The notes beneath the pieces were generated by a model. It was not told where the DNA came from, made no database searches, and saw nothing but the letters and a program-made list of their open reading frames with translations. Position numbers and translations under genes: made by a program. Shown in pieces: positions 34,737-44,998 of a stretch of 64,000 bases of DNA. The stretch's first letter is position 1, and the number at the start of each line of letters is the position of its first letter. The DNA comes from Tremella fuciformis (lineage: Eukaryota; Basidiomycota; Tremellomycetes; Tremellales; Tremellaceae), in the NCBI GenBank assembly GCA_032768795.1, contig CP136491.1, positions 372,001 through 436,000 of the forward strand, read 5' to 3'.

Positions 34737-37700
34737 ATGCCAGACGAGTTTGGGGCCGGCCCCAGCAGGCCATACACGAACCAGACCGCCTCTTCGTCTC
34801 AACCCATCCCATTCCCTCTTGTCGATTCCGTGTCGGGCGTTGGAAGTTTGTCGGCAAGAGATCGCATGCGACTCGCAAAGGCGGCGCTGATCCAAGCTGA
34901 AGAAGCCCACATCGAGCAGAAGAGGGAGAGGCGTCGAAGCAGGAGAGAGAGCAGCGTCATGGGCCCATCTGACAACTCGAGCTTGGTCAGTCGCCACTCT
35001 ACGCCATTTTTTTACGTGCTGACGTGCAGGGGAGCTCGCCTTCGCCCACCGACTCGCAGCGCGACAAACCCCTTCCGCCCTCCATCCTTCGCCGTGCACC
35101 TCCTTCGTCTTTCGCGCCGATCGCTCGAGTGATCAGGTCTGCGAGCGATGCCGCCGCATGCGGGGCCGACTTCAACCCTCAGCCTCTGCCCGGCGACTCG
35201 TCCCGGTCGCTCACTCGGCGCTCGTCCAAAGTCAGATTTTCCGACCTGAACCTCTCATCTGCGAATGACTCCCTGCAAGCATCGCCGGCTATCGTGTCGG
35301 CGCCGCTTCCACGCAGGAAGGCTTCCCTCGATGCCATGTCAGCTCCTCTTGGATTGCGCCGACAAAGTCTAAACCGCCGTACGAGCGTCGCCTCGTTTGC
35401 TTCATCTGCTTACTCCTCCGACCCTTGGGCTTTGCAATCGTCGTCCGCTTCGCCAGCGGAAAGTCTCAAGTCCGACTACTTTGACGGAAACGATGGCTTT
35501 GCTCCACAGGCGCTGCCGTACCCAAAGGTACCCAAAGCTCTGGCGCGACTCAGCATCCGATCTTCGGCATCGAGCCAGACCGACAGCGATGGCGGTTCGC
35601 CCAGATCGGTCCAGCCGACTTTGCGGGACACCCTCGCCAGGTCTTCCATCCCGACGACTGCGCCTTTGGTCATTGTCAAGAAGCGCTCCACAGGCAGTCT
35701 GGGAGCCAACTCTCGATCGTCTCTGGCTTCATTCGCCCCGTCGCCACGGGATTCTTTTGCGTCTATCACCTCGACCCTCATGTCAAATGAGTACCCGCCA
35801 AGCACTTCCACTGGCTCGTCCATCTCCTTTGGCCTGCCCAAAGGGGTGGTCAACGGTCGTGAGATCTACACCGGCCTACTGCCAGGTCGAACACACAACG
35901 GCGGTGACGAGAATGTGGCGCGAGCTGCGCCAGCCATCAACCGCGGGACATACGTCGCGGATCTGGGTTTGTCACCTCGCACTGCCCCTTCCCCCATTGC
36001 GGAGCAACCAGAGCGCGTTGAGGATCTGCCTGCTTCGGTCGTCCTGGACTCGCCTCGCCCAGCAGACGACCAGCCGCGTCGCCCGTCTATGGCGGTGACG
36101 GTAGAGGAACAGCCTGTCGAGGCACCCAAAGCAGCCCCGGAGCCGACTGTTGCTCGAAGCAAACACCAGAAGACGGATTCGACTTTCTCCGTCGCCAGTC
36201 TGGACAGCTTGCAGAGTCTGAACGGCTTGAGCATCTTCCCCTTGCCCCCCAACCGCTTCTCGCCCGCGCTAGAAGTCTCAATTGACGTGGCGACCGTCCC
36301 GCTCGTGTCTTTTCCCGATTCCCCAAGGACGCCGACTAAGGCAGAGGCGGAAAAAGAGACGCTGAAGGACGATGCGGTCTTGCTCAACTCGCCTGAAATC
36401 CCCTCATCGTCCACCATCGCACAAGTTGCGCAAGTGCCTTCGATCGTATGCGTGGACACGACGTCGCCCAAGACACCGGTGGCCAAAGGCGGTTCCAAGT
36501 CTAGTCCGACCAGCCCCACTGTCAAGGACCTGATGCGCCGGCCGAGCTACGCTTCGGGCGAGATGTCCAGGAAGATCTCCAACCCGATCGATGCGGACTC
36601 TGACCTGGGTAAGTCTTTCATATTTCTTAAGGACTTCGGGCTGACGGTCAGAAATCAGCACTCCGCTGGTACAAGTCGCACTGAAGAACAAAATTCTTAC
36701 GCCGCATTCGCGACTTTTGCACATGCGGTCCAAGACCAGGCTCACGCCCACTTCGCCTCTGGCCACTCCGACTCGTCCACCGCGGCCGTCGGTCCAGCGG
36801 GCAGTAAGCCACGGCAAGATCGATTTCAGCTCGAAATATGCCGGATGGAGTGGCGACGAGTCGGAGGAAGAAGAATGGGCCGAAGCGTTGAAGCAGATCA
36901 CCTTTCGCAAACAGGCGTCGCCGCGGACGACCCCGACACCCCAGTCGAGCGCGACTGTGCCCTGCGCGCACGCCTCGGACTCGTCGGCGTCCAGCTCAGG
37001 CGAGAGCTCGAGCTCCCGATCGACAGCGACGACCGCCACATCTGTCTCGACGCTGTCTACCCATTCTCAGTGTGACGACAGGATCCTCACCGCCCGGCCC
37101 AAGCCGCCCAGGCGGACGAGCCTGGAGCAAGTCAGCGCGCGCTACTCGCAGCTCTCCATCATCAGCTCGGCATCGTCGACCGAACTCATGACGCCCACCT
37201 CGTCGCATGTCAACATCCGCGCTCTGCCCTCCCCACCGCGCAGCCTCAAGCTCGCCACCTCTCTCTCGTCCGAGGACGCGTCCCTGTCGAGCCCCGGACC
37301 GCTCGACAGCCCCAAGCGCCGGCCGGGCAACTTCAACTGGGGCGGCTCGGCCCCCTCCTCCCCCGTGCGCTCGCTGGCCGGCACGCCGACCCGCGGCTCG
37401 CCCTCGCCTCACCCGGACCGGCCCCTGCGCAGTCCTATGCGCGGTGCCCTCGCCCTGTCGCGCAGCTTGTCGTCGTCCTCCGCCCCGCCGTGCACTTACA
37501 CCTCTGGAGTAGTGTCCCTGCCCCGCCCGACGCGGCTGGACCCGAGCGTATGGGGCGAGCCGGAGATCCTCGTCGACGACGCCGACGATAGGTGGGCAGC
37601 CACGGCGACGTCCACTGTGCTCTCCGCCCGCAGCCTCAGCGAGATCATCGAGAACCGCATGTCCGTCGCGTCGTTCAGCGACTATGTGGGCGACTTGCGC

Positions 37701-37904
37701 GCTGGTACGGACACCACGCCCAAAGCGTCCGCTTCTGGCGCTGGCGCTGGTTCTGGCTCCGGGTCGGACAGAGCGAGGTGTCCGTCTCCAGGGCTGGTGG
37801 GCGATATCCTCGCTATACCTGTACCGTCGTTTGTCGCGCGTGCGAGCACTATGCCCCGCAACCTGAGAAGGCCCAGTACGGGCCGCTTTGCCGTGCGCAT
37901 CTGA
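34737..37904 (+). CDS. Large Ser-rich protein of unknown function
   Basis: Exons 34737-34985, 35030-36608 and 36652-37904 give 1026 aa. I recognise no domain. Serine-, proline- and threonine-rich sequence dominates. Islands with possible order are a charged helix near the N-terminus (RDRMRLAKAALIQAEEAHIE, then QKRERRRSRR), a short KVRFSDLNL, and FSSKYAGWSGDESEEEEWAE followed by ALKQITFRK. Many SP/TP and RxxS sites suggest heavy phosphorylation, as in scaffold or polarity proteins. The ATG at 34737 is followed by a gene-like first exon. Codon use is even through the exons, so the gene is probably real. It follows a 3.7-kb gene-free region. Confidence 0.68.
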
Positions 37905-38222
37905 GAAACAAACTGGGGGAGAGTGGCGAATGTGAAGTGGAGAAGGATAGAAAGTAGAAGCGTGTTGTACTTGTGTGTGTGTGTGTGTCTTTGGTGAGAT
38001 GCATCGCTGCGCTCCTTGTTTGTCCCTCACCGCTTGCAGCGCACCGCCTGCCCGCCATCACGCGGTGTACGTCCAGGCCTCACGTGGAGGAGCCGAAGAA
38101 CTGCGTCGCCATCCAGCATAGTATATATACAAAGAAGGAAGTGCATGCAATGCGCAACGTGCAACGTGCAGTGCACTCAATGTCCGCGCCGAATCATCTG
38201 TACAGATACCTCGCCTCGCTCC
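37905..38222. other. Convergent intergenic region
   Basis: These 318 bp hold the 3' ends of the 34737 gene and DES1. A (GT)n run lies at about 37971-37988. No gene is visible. Confidence 0.5.
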
Positions 38223-39711
38223 TCACTCCTCATCTGGATCACTGCCGTACCCTCGCTCCACGGCCTCTTTCATGCCCGCGCGCACGTCGTCCATCGTCCC
38301 TGCTACAGGACATGCGTCGTTCTCGCCGACGGTCGAGATGGACGTGGACGAGATACTGCCCACGCTGCGCGCCGCAGACAGTTCCGGTGTAGAAGCAGCG
38401 GACGCTGACGCCGCCCAGAACGCCTGGTCAATTTTGTCCCCTCGCCCGGTGCGCTTGGCCCTGCTCCACATGCCGACATTGGGGTCGGTTATGAACTTCC
38501 AGGTGACATATGGCCAGCTCGCATGTGCCGGCAAGGGGTCGTAGAACTCGCTGGCGATGGCGCGGAGCTGCGGCAGCCGCGTCCACGGTACAGAGGGAAA
38601 GTCGTGGTGCTCATTGTGGTATCCAACCTGCGGCTATCAGCAACGCACATGCGGCAAGACGGCGGGCCGGCTCACATTGTAGCACAAGACGTTGAGCGGG
38701 CCATAGTAGCTCGTCGTCTCCTGCGCGAGGTCCTGCACTGATCCCGGCTCGGCCGGACCGCTCATGAGGTAGTGCTCGGCGATGAAGTGCGCCGCGCACG
38801 GGTGGAGGCTGCCGGCGAAGAAGGAACTCATGAGCAGGTACACGAGCGGCGTCCAGCCAACTGTGTACACGAACGCCGCGTCGAACGACAGGACGGCGAG
38901 GAGGTTGATGGCGTGCCATCGGGTGAACGTCTGGGCGCGGATGAAGCCCGGCCGCAGCGCGTAGAAGAGGAGCTGAAACGTGCTGCGGGTCAGCCCACCC
39001 ACTCCTCGACTACAGCTACAGATATCGCAATGGAAGAAGGACCCACGCAAAGAAGGTCTTGCCCGCGACATTGTTGAGGAGGACCGCCTCGATCCTGCTC
39101 GGCAGGTCCGTGTCGATCCCGTCCTCGCCGAGGAACTTGTGGTGCTCGATATGATACCCCTTGAACGCCATGGCGTACGGGACGCCAATAGCCAAATTGG
39201 CCACGATGGCCAGCACCTTGTTGGCGCGCAAGCTGCGGAAGGCGAGGTTGTGCGTGATCTCGTGGATCGCCAGGAAGGTATTTTGGTTGGCCGTACCCCC
39301 CACGACATAGGCGGTCACGAGAAATTTCCACGAGAAAGGGTGCGTGGCCCGCAGGAGGAAGGCGAGCGTGAGCTGGAGAGCCAGGACGAACATGACGAGG
39401 GGGAAGGTCGCCCGGGTGGGCCCCATCAATTTGCGCACCTCGGGGTGCCGCTTCAGGATGGCCATGCGGCGGCTGCGATGCGGCTCCTCGGTCGTCATCC
39501 ACTTGAACTCGGGGAAAGGGTCGTCGAACGCCTGCTCTTCGTGCATGCTCGAATGGAGCGAAGAGGGCTCGGACGTCCCTGCCGACGAGAGCGAGGGGCT
39601 CTCTGCTTCTGACGTGGAGGACGACTGTGCCGAGGCGGTCGAGCTGGCATGGGGTCGCGAGCGAGACCGCGTCGTGCTGGCGGTCAAGGAGGCCATGACA
39701 GAGGACGCCAT
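38223..39711 (-). CDS. DES1: DES1, sphingolipid (dihydroceramide) delta-4 desaturase
   Basis: Exons 39711-39047, 38982-38676 and 38627-38223 give 458 aa. The protein is an ER membrane di-iron enzyme that makes the delta-4 double bond of ceramides, feeding glucosylceramide synthesis. The three histidine boxes are HEITHN, HIEHHKF and NEHHDF, and the preceding FKWMTTEEPHRSRRMAILKR and HPEVRKLMGP block is the family N-domain. Hydrophobic segments lie around FPLVMFVLALQLTLAFLL, VLAIVANLAIGVPYAMAF and the AINLLAVLSF region. A Ser-rich ~65-residue N-terminal extension and an 80-residue C-terminal tail exceed the animal enzyme. The ATG at 39711 was preferred; another Met lies five residues further in. 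Confidence 0.93.
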
Positions 39712-40152
39712 GATGTCCAATGGCCCAACGGCGCGTGGAAAAAGGGCGTAGGTCGGTACAGCCAAAGATGCTTTCGTCTCGACGATGTCTCTTTCAGGAT
39801 TGAGAAAAGTGCAGTCGTAGGCTACCTATCTCTATACTCTATGTCACGCACGAGGGCATATAGACACTGAATCTAGTCAAGATGGTTAAGAGGTGAAAAG
39901 CAAAGAGAGAGCCAAGAACTCGTTCCACATTCCAGGCTCGCAGTCGTCAGGCACCGCCCTCCAATCCACCCCACGGAACACGCTCAATGGCCAATGGCTA
40001 TAGTCGACATGCAACAAGGATGAAAGGTAAGGTAACGTGCGTTGGTGTAGCTACAAGAGTCGTCAAATGTCCACAAGAGCCCTACTGCAAGTCTATCAGA
40101 TCCTGGGGCTCGGGCGCGTATTTAAGCATACGGCTGGATCGAGCCAGGGGGT
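39712..40152. other. Intergenic between CDC7 3' end and DES1 start
   Basis: The 441 bp hold the DES1 promoter and the CDC7 3' end. No other feature is visible. Confidence 0.5.
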
Positions 40153-42820
40153 TCATGACCATACGCTCCTGCCAGTGCTCGTGTTCGGGACACACTGGCC
40201 ATCAGGAATATACTCCAAAGAGGCTCGCGGCTTACAGGAATCACGAGAGGGCGGGATACCCTGCCCGAACTGCATGTCCTGCATGGTCTGGCCGAAATAT
40301 GCCTTGTCTGTCCCAGTCAGCATGATCAGCCCAACATGACGACAAGTACTCACGCTTGCCACCGGCTGTGCCGTGCAAGCAGCCGCATTTGCCGTCCGTG
40401 CCATTCAAGAGCTCCGGAACCACATCCGAATCATGATCTTCAAGCAAGAAGGGATGCCTGAGGGCGGCAGTTGCAGTCAAACGTTTTGTCGCATCGAGGC
40501 GAAGAAGCTTGCCACAAAGTTCGATTGCCAACTCGACATCCTCGATATGATCCTGGGCTTCATAAGACGAAGGGTTGACGTATGGCGGTGTGTAAATGTG
40601 CGGATTCAGGCGTAAGATCAAGGCTTCCAGGCTCGGAGGAGGGTTATCGATAGTCGGGACATTGGTGATGATTGTCCGATCTACGTCTCAGCTAAGTCCG
40701 GTTGTATGCCTGCCACCTTTACTCACTGTGTAGCACGGCAACCTTCTCCATTGGTCCACGGCCAAATACGGCACTCAGCTCCATGAGCGCTTCGATATCA
40801 TCGCTCGAGTTGAATACTGGAAATTTTTGGGTCAAGATCGACAGCAAGATGATACCAACCGACCAGATGTCAATGGCTAAGGGCTCAGCTTAGCTGGGTG
40901 ACCGGACGTGCCACTGACCGACTGTCTGGTCTGGACACTTCAACAGGACTTCTGGTGCTCGAAAACCTCTGGTGCCCGCACGATTCGCTTTGAGAGCAGG
41001 ACGCTTATCCTCTTGGGGGAACCCGAGTTTGCCCTCGCCCATGGCAGCCCTCTTTCGAGCGTCATACACTGCCTGTTCGACCGCTTTCGTGTCCCCGGTT
41101 TGTGCTCGTTGTCCGTGCAATGCAGAAAGAGTGCCAGGAGCATGCTGACAAGTGGGCTTCCGAGGGGGTATGTATCGCTCGCCATCAGTGTCAAGTCGCC
41201 AAATAGAGTAGATTTGGCTCACCTCAGCGAGTCCGAAGTCCACCAAGACCCCAGTACCCATCTCATAATCAAAGAGGAAATTGGCTGGTTTGACATCCCG
41301 ATGAATGATGCCTCTTGCATGGACATCTTGCAGAGCTTGGAGCATTGCCCGCATGTACTGTCGTGTGTGCGGAGGATCAATATGCTTGTAGAAATGCTGT
41401 CGAGTGAGTCAAGGGGTCATCGCGATCGCATATGCTGACCCTGAAGTCGTCCGAGATATGATAAGGCAGCACGATAATCACTTGATCCTCCTCCCGAAAA
41501 GCCCCAATGAGTTGAGACACGTTCCGACATCCCCTGACCATCAGTACGAGACAGAACGAGAACAATGTCAGAATTACCGGACGGCCTCCAAGATAGCAAG
41601 TTCGTTCTCAATCCGTGCCGGACTGCTTGTAGCAAGAACCTTCTTCAAAGCCACTTTGGATTGGCTCGACCAAAGGCACGTCGACAACCAGTAATTGTTC
41701 CTGTAGTTGTTGCCCGACACGTCGTGAGCTAGATAGACGGAGGAGAATGTGCCTGTGCACATCAGCAAGAGGGCCATGGCGCCTCAATCGGCTCACCTTC
41801 TCCCAATCGATCTACCACTTTGTAATGTTTGCCTCCCCGCAGCGCGGCAAGGCTGTCAGAGAACGCTTTGATGTCTTTTTTGATTGCAGCTCTCTCGAGA
41901 ATGGGCCTATGCTGCATCTCAAACTGATCAGAGTCACCCGAGTGGTAGCTCGACTCGCTCTCCTCATCAACCTTGACTTCCTGCGCGCCTCGTGGCATGC
42001 GACGCGGTCGATTCGATGCGGGGTGGCCCTCTAGGAATGCGCTCATAGCGTCTGCACCCTTGCCTTTCGGCTTCGCCGGTCGCTTGAAGGACTCGGCTGA
42101 GTGGTTGCTGCTGATGTCGGTCAAGGGCTGCCGGCTCGTCGAGGCGGGTGGTGGCATGGATGCGGCAGAAGGGCGCCGTTCCGCGTAGTGCTGGACAACA
42201 AATCTGTCGACCGCATCTCGTTGGTCTCGAGGCTTGACAGGCGGATCGTCGAGAGGCTGGTCTTCCATCTCGTACTCCTCCATCTCGTCTGGGACGTCTA
42301 CCTCGTTCTCTGATTCTGCCTCCTCATCGCCGGACTCCTGAGGATCTTCTTCGTCGACATCCCCTTCGTCGGGGTTCGGTAAGACTGCCGGCTCGAGATT
42401 GGGCACAGTCGAAGCATTTGCCTGCTCGGAGAACAGCACACTCTTGCTCTCCTTTCCATCTTCGCTGGTCTTAGGAGGACCAAAAGCTTCCAGTTCTCGC
42501 TGAGGGGCCGTGTTCGAACTGAGGGTCTCCAACGCCGTCCCGGTCGTCGGCGCGGTCGAGGCATTCAAGAAGACCTGTGCTGGTACCGATGTCTCACGAG
42601 CGTCATTGAGGTAGAGAGGCGTGAGCTCGCGGGCCCTTTTGAGACCGCGCCGTGGCGATACTCTGTTCTCTGAAGGCTCGGGTGACCTGGACCGCTTGCT
42701 TGTCCTCGAGCCTTCAGCATGGTCCGCTACGTCTTCAACCTTTGGCGATTGTCGCGGTGAAAAGTCGAGCCATGGAATGTCATCTGATGGGGGCGGGGTG
42801 AGTGAGTCGGACGATGACAT
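40153..42820 (-). CDS. CDC7: CDC7, DDK replication-initiation kinase
   Basis: Eight exons: 42820-41797, 41752-41578, 41533-41440, 41396-41223, 41177-40919, 40876-40727, 40680-40354 and 40307-40153, giving 785 aa. With its Dbf4 subunit, Cdc7 phosphorylates Mcm2-7 to fire origins. Kinase motifs are GEGTFSSVYLAHD, VALKKV (ATP Lys), HRDVKPANFLFD, VDFGLAE, GTRGFRAPEVL and IDIWSVGIILLS. CDC7-type inserts lie between DFG and APE and before the last helices. A 330-residue acidic, Ser-rich N-terminal extension precedes the kinase; this is longer than in yeasts. The intron at 41178-41222 is 45 nt without a stop, so retention would keep the frame. The gene is divergent from the cystathionine beta-synthase gene. 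Confidence 0.93.
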
Positions 42821-43184
42821 GGCCGTCCCAAGAAAGTCTGGCAAGGTGTTGTCAAGAAGGAATAGGATGTGATGGGATTTGGACGCGATTCGTCTCGTCT
42901 GAAACAGAGCGAAAAGCAGTCGCGTGGTGCAAAAAGGTGGGGGGAGCATCTAAGCGGGTCAACAGCGGTCTCGGTTAAGCTCCGGCCGGTTGGTCCACCC
43001 AAAAGACATTGGAAACAGTGTCGCCATATGCCATATCATTCAAGCTCAAAGGAGAACAGCAGTCGACCTTTGGAAGCACAACAAGCTCTTCGGCAGGGTG
43101 ACATACGTCCGACTCGTCGATCTCTGACATCGAAATCGTTGTTTATATCTGTCACACCACAGTGGACCGTGATCCCGTACAGAT
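42821..43184. promoter_or_regulatory. Shared divergent promoter of CDC7 and the CBS gene
   Basis: These 364 bp separate the two start codons. An ACGCGA hexamer near 42883 is close to, but not, an MCB site. No other element is obvious. Confidence 0.5.
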
Positions 43185-44899
43185 ATGGGTGGCAAATCCG
43201 ACGCGACGCACCACTGGCAGGGCGTCCTGTCTTCCGCACTCGATGCGGTCGGCCATACCCCTCTTATACACTTGAAGCGCGTACAGGACGAGGAGGGCTT
43301 ACAATGTAACCTGTGTGGGTGAGCTTTGCTGCAACGTAGGCCGAACTCATAGGTGCAGTGGGCAAATGCGAGTTCTTCTCTGCCGGCGGCTCGGTCAAAG
43401 ATCGTATAGCCAAGGTGCGACAGCTTCTGGGTATCAATCATGCGCTGATGATCAGCGGATGGTGGAAGAAGCAGAGAAGGAGGGTAGGCTAGTCCCAGGG
43501 GAGAGTATAGTCATCGAGCCGACGAGTGAGTGCCGAACTGAGGTCGCCGCCCTCAGTTGCTGATATACAGGTGGAAATACCGGTATGGCCACAGGCAACA
43601 TCCGTTGAAGTCGCTCACCTTCCAGGAATTGGGCTGGCATTGGCATGCGCGCTGAAAGGGTACCAGTGAGTCTGTCGATTGTATCTCAACTTCATCTGAC
43701 AGACACAGATGCATCATCACTCTGCCCGCGAAGATGAGTCTGGAGAAGGAAGTCATGTTGCGAGCACTCGGCGCAGAGATCGTTCGAACGCCGTGAGTAA
43801 CTTGCCGGCTCCCCAGCGTTTTCGGCTCATTAGCAGGACCGAGGCAGCGTGTGTTGACTCTTTATGCGAGAGCCGCAACTGACGCCGCAGGTGGGATAGC
43901 CCAGAGAGCCACATCGGTGAGTTTTGATCAAAGTGGAAATGAATCGCTCACGGTAAGGCGTCGCAAAGAGCTTGCAGAAGTCGATACCTAACGCCGTCAT
44001 CCTTGACCAGTACTCGAATCCAAACAATCCGCTAGCTCACTATCACACGACCTATGGGGAGATCATTGTGAATATCTGAATGGCAGGCTCTTGAACAGTA
44101 TACTGATCCTCGAACAGCACGCCCTGGAGACTTCTACTTTACCTCAGAAACATATCGACGTTCTCGTAGCAGGTGCTGGGACTGGCGGCACTGTCACTGG
44201 ACTGTCGAATGCTGTTCGGGATCGAAGGAAAGCCGACCCATCCATTCCCCCGACAACAGTGGTAGCGGTCGATCCCGTCGGCTCGATTCTCGGCGGAGGC
44301 GAGCCGGGCAACTACGTGATCGAGGGCATCGGATACGTGCGTCCCAGCTAATCTCCTTCCTTTTAGCTAAGATCAAGGACTTCTTCCCGGAAGTTCTCGA
44401 TCCCAAGAAGCCTTGCATCGACGAATGGATCAAGACCGAGGATGAAGAGGCATACGCAGCGACGAAGCGGCTCATGTCAGTTGCGAAACGAGTCTCCTGC
44501 TGCAGCTGATGGTGAAGACGACAAGAAGGGCTCTTTGTCGGCGGCTCGTCCGGGTCAGCTCTGGCAGGCACATTGAGATACCTCCATTCGCCCGCGGGTC
44601 GGGTGGTCGCTGAGAATCCAAACGCCAACGTAGTTATTATCTTGCCTGACGGGGTGAGGAATTACATGTCCAAGCCCTGGTTTCTCGATGTGGCACAGAC
44701 GGCAGAGGGCGAGCAGTTGCGCGACACAATCAGAGGGGTACTGGGACGAGAACTAAACGATGCTGCCGGGAAGGGAAAGCGTGCGCTGGACCCGATCCCG
44801 GATACGAGCAGGAATGACCAGGGTTCGGGCGGCACGGTCCGGGAGAAGCTAGAGACGGTCCATATCGAGGATACGGTTAATGAGCCGGCACATGCGTAG
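43185..44899 (+). CDS. CYS4: Cystathionine beta-synthase (catalytic domain only)
   Basis: Twelve exons: 43185-43314, 43353-43414, 43456-43525, 43571-43582, 43626-43665, 43709-43792, 43837-43848, 43891-43916, 43958-44067, 44118-44336, 44378-44475 and 44518-44899, giving 414 aa. This PLP enzyme condenses serine and homocysteine in transsulfuration. Motifs: [11 protein letters not shown], the Schiff-base lysine in [38 protein letters not shown] (phosphate loop), [13 protein letters not shown] and [11 protein letters not shown]. There is no heme-binding N-domain and no C-terminal CBS-pair regulatory domain, unlike the Saccharomyces enzyme. An O-acetylserine sulfhydrylase is the alternative, but the DFFPEVLD and RNYMSKPWF blocks favour CBS. 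Two exons are only 12 nt. Confidence 0.88.
43571..43582 (+). other. 12-nt coding micro-exon 4 of the CBS gene
   Basis: This exon completes the S and supplies G-N-T and the first base of the next G in the invariant SGNTGIGLA motif. It is flanked by introns 43526-43570 (45 nt) and 43583-43625 (43 nt). Confidence 0.85.
43837..43848 (+). other. 12-nt coding micro-exon 7 of the CBS gene
   Basis: It encodes T-E-A with split codons on both sides, rebuilding [16 protein letters not shown]. It is flanked by introns 43793-43836 (44 nt) and 43849-43890 (42 nt). Confidence 0.78.
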
Positions 44900-44998
44900 C
44901 CTGTAGTCCATGGATCTATGCATTGGGTGTATTGAGACACACTGTATGATAGATGGTGTATTGTAGATGCAGGTCTATTGATGCTTATGCTGATGCTG

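Noticed and set aside
36996..38030. 344-codon open frame on the minus strand
   Set aside because: It is the shadow of the 34737 gene on the other strand. Its Arg/Gly-rich composition comes from GC-rich codon positions and it has no family features.
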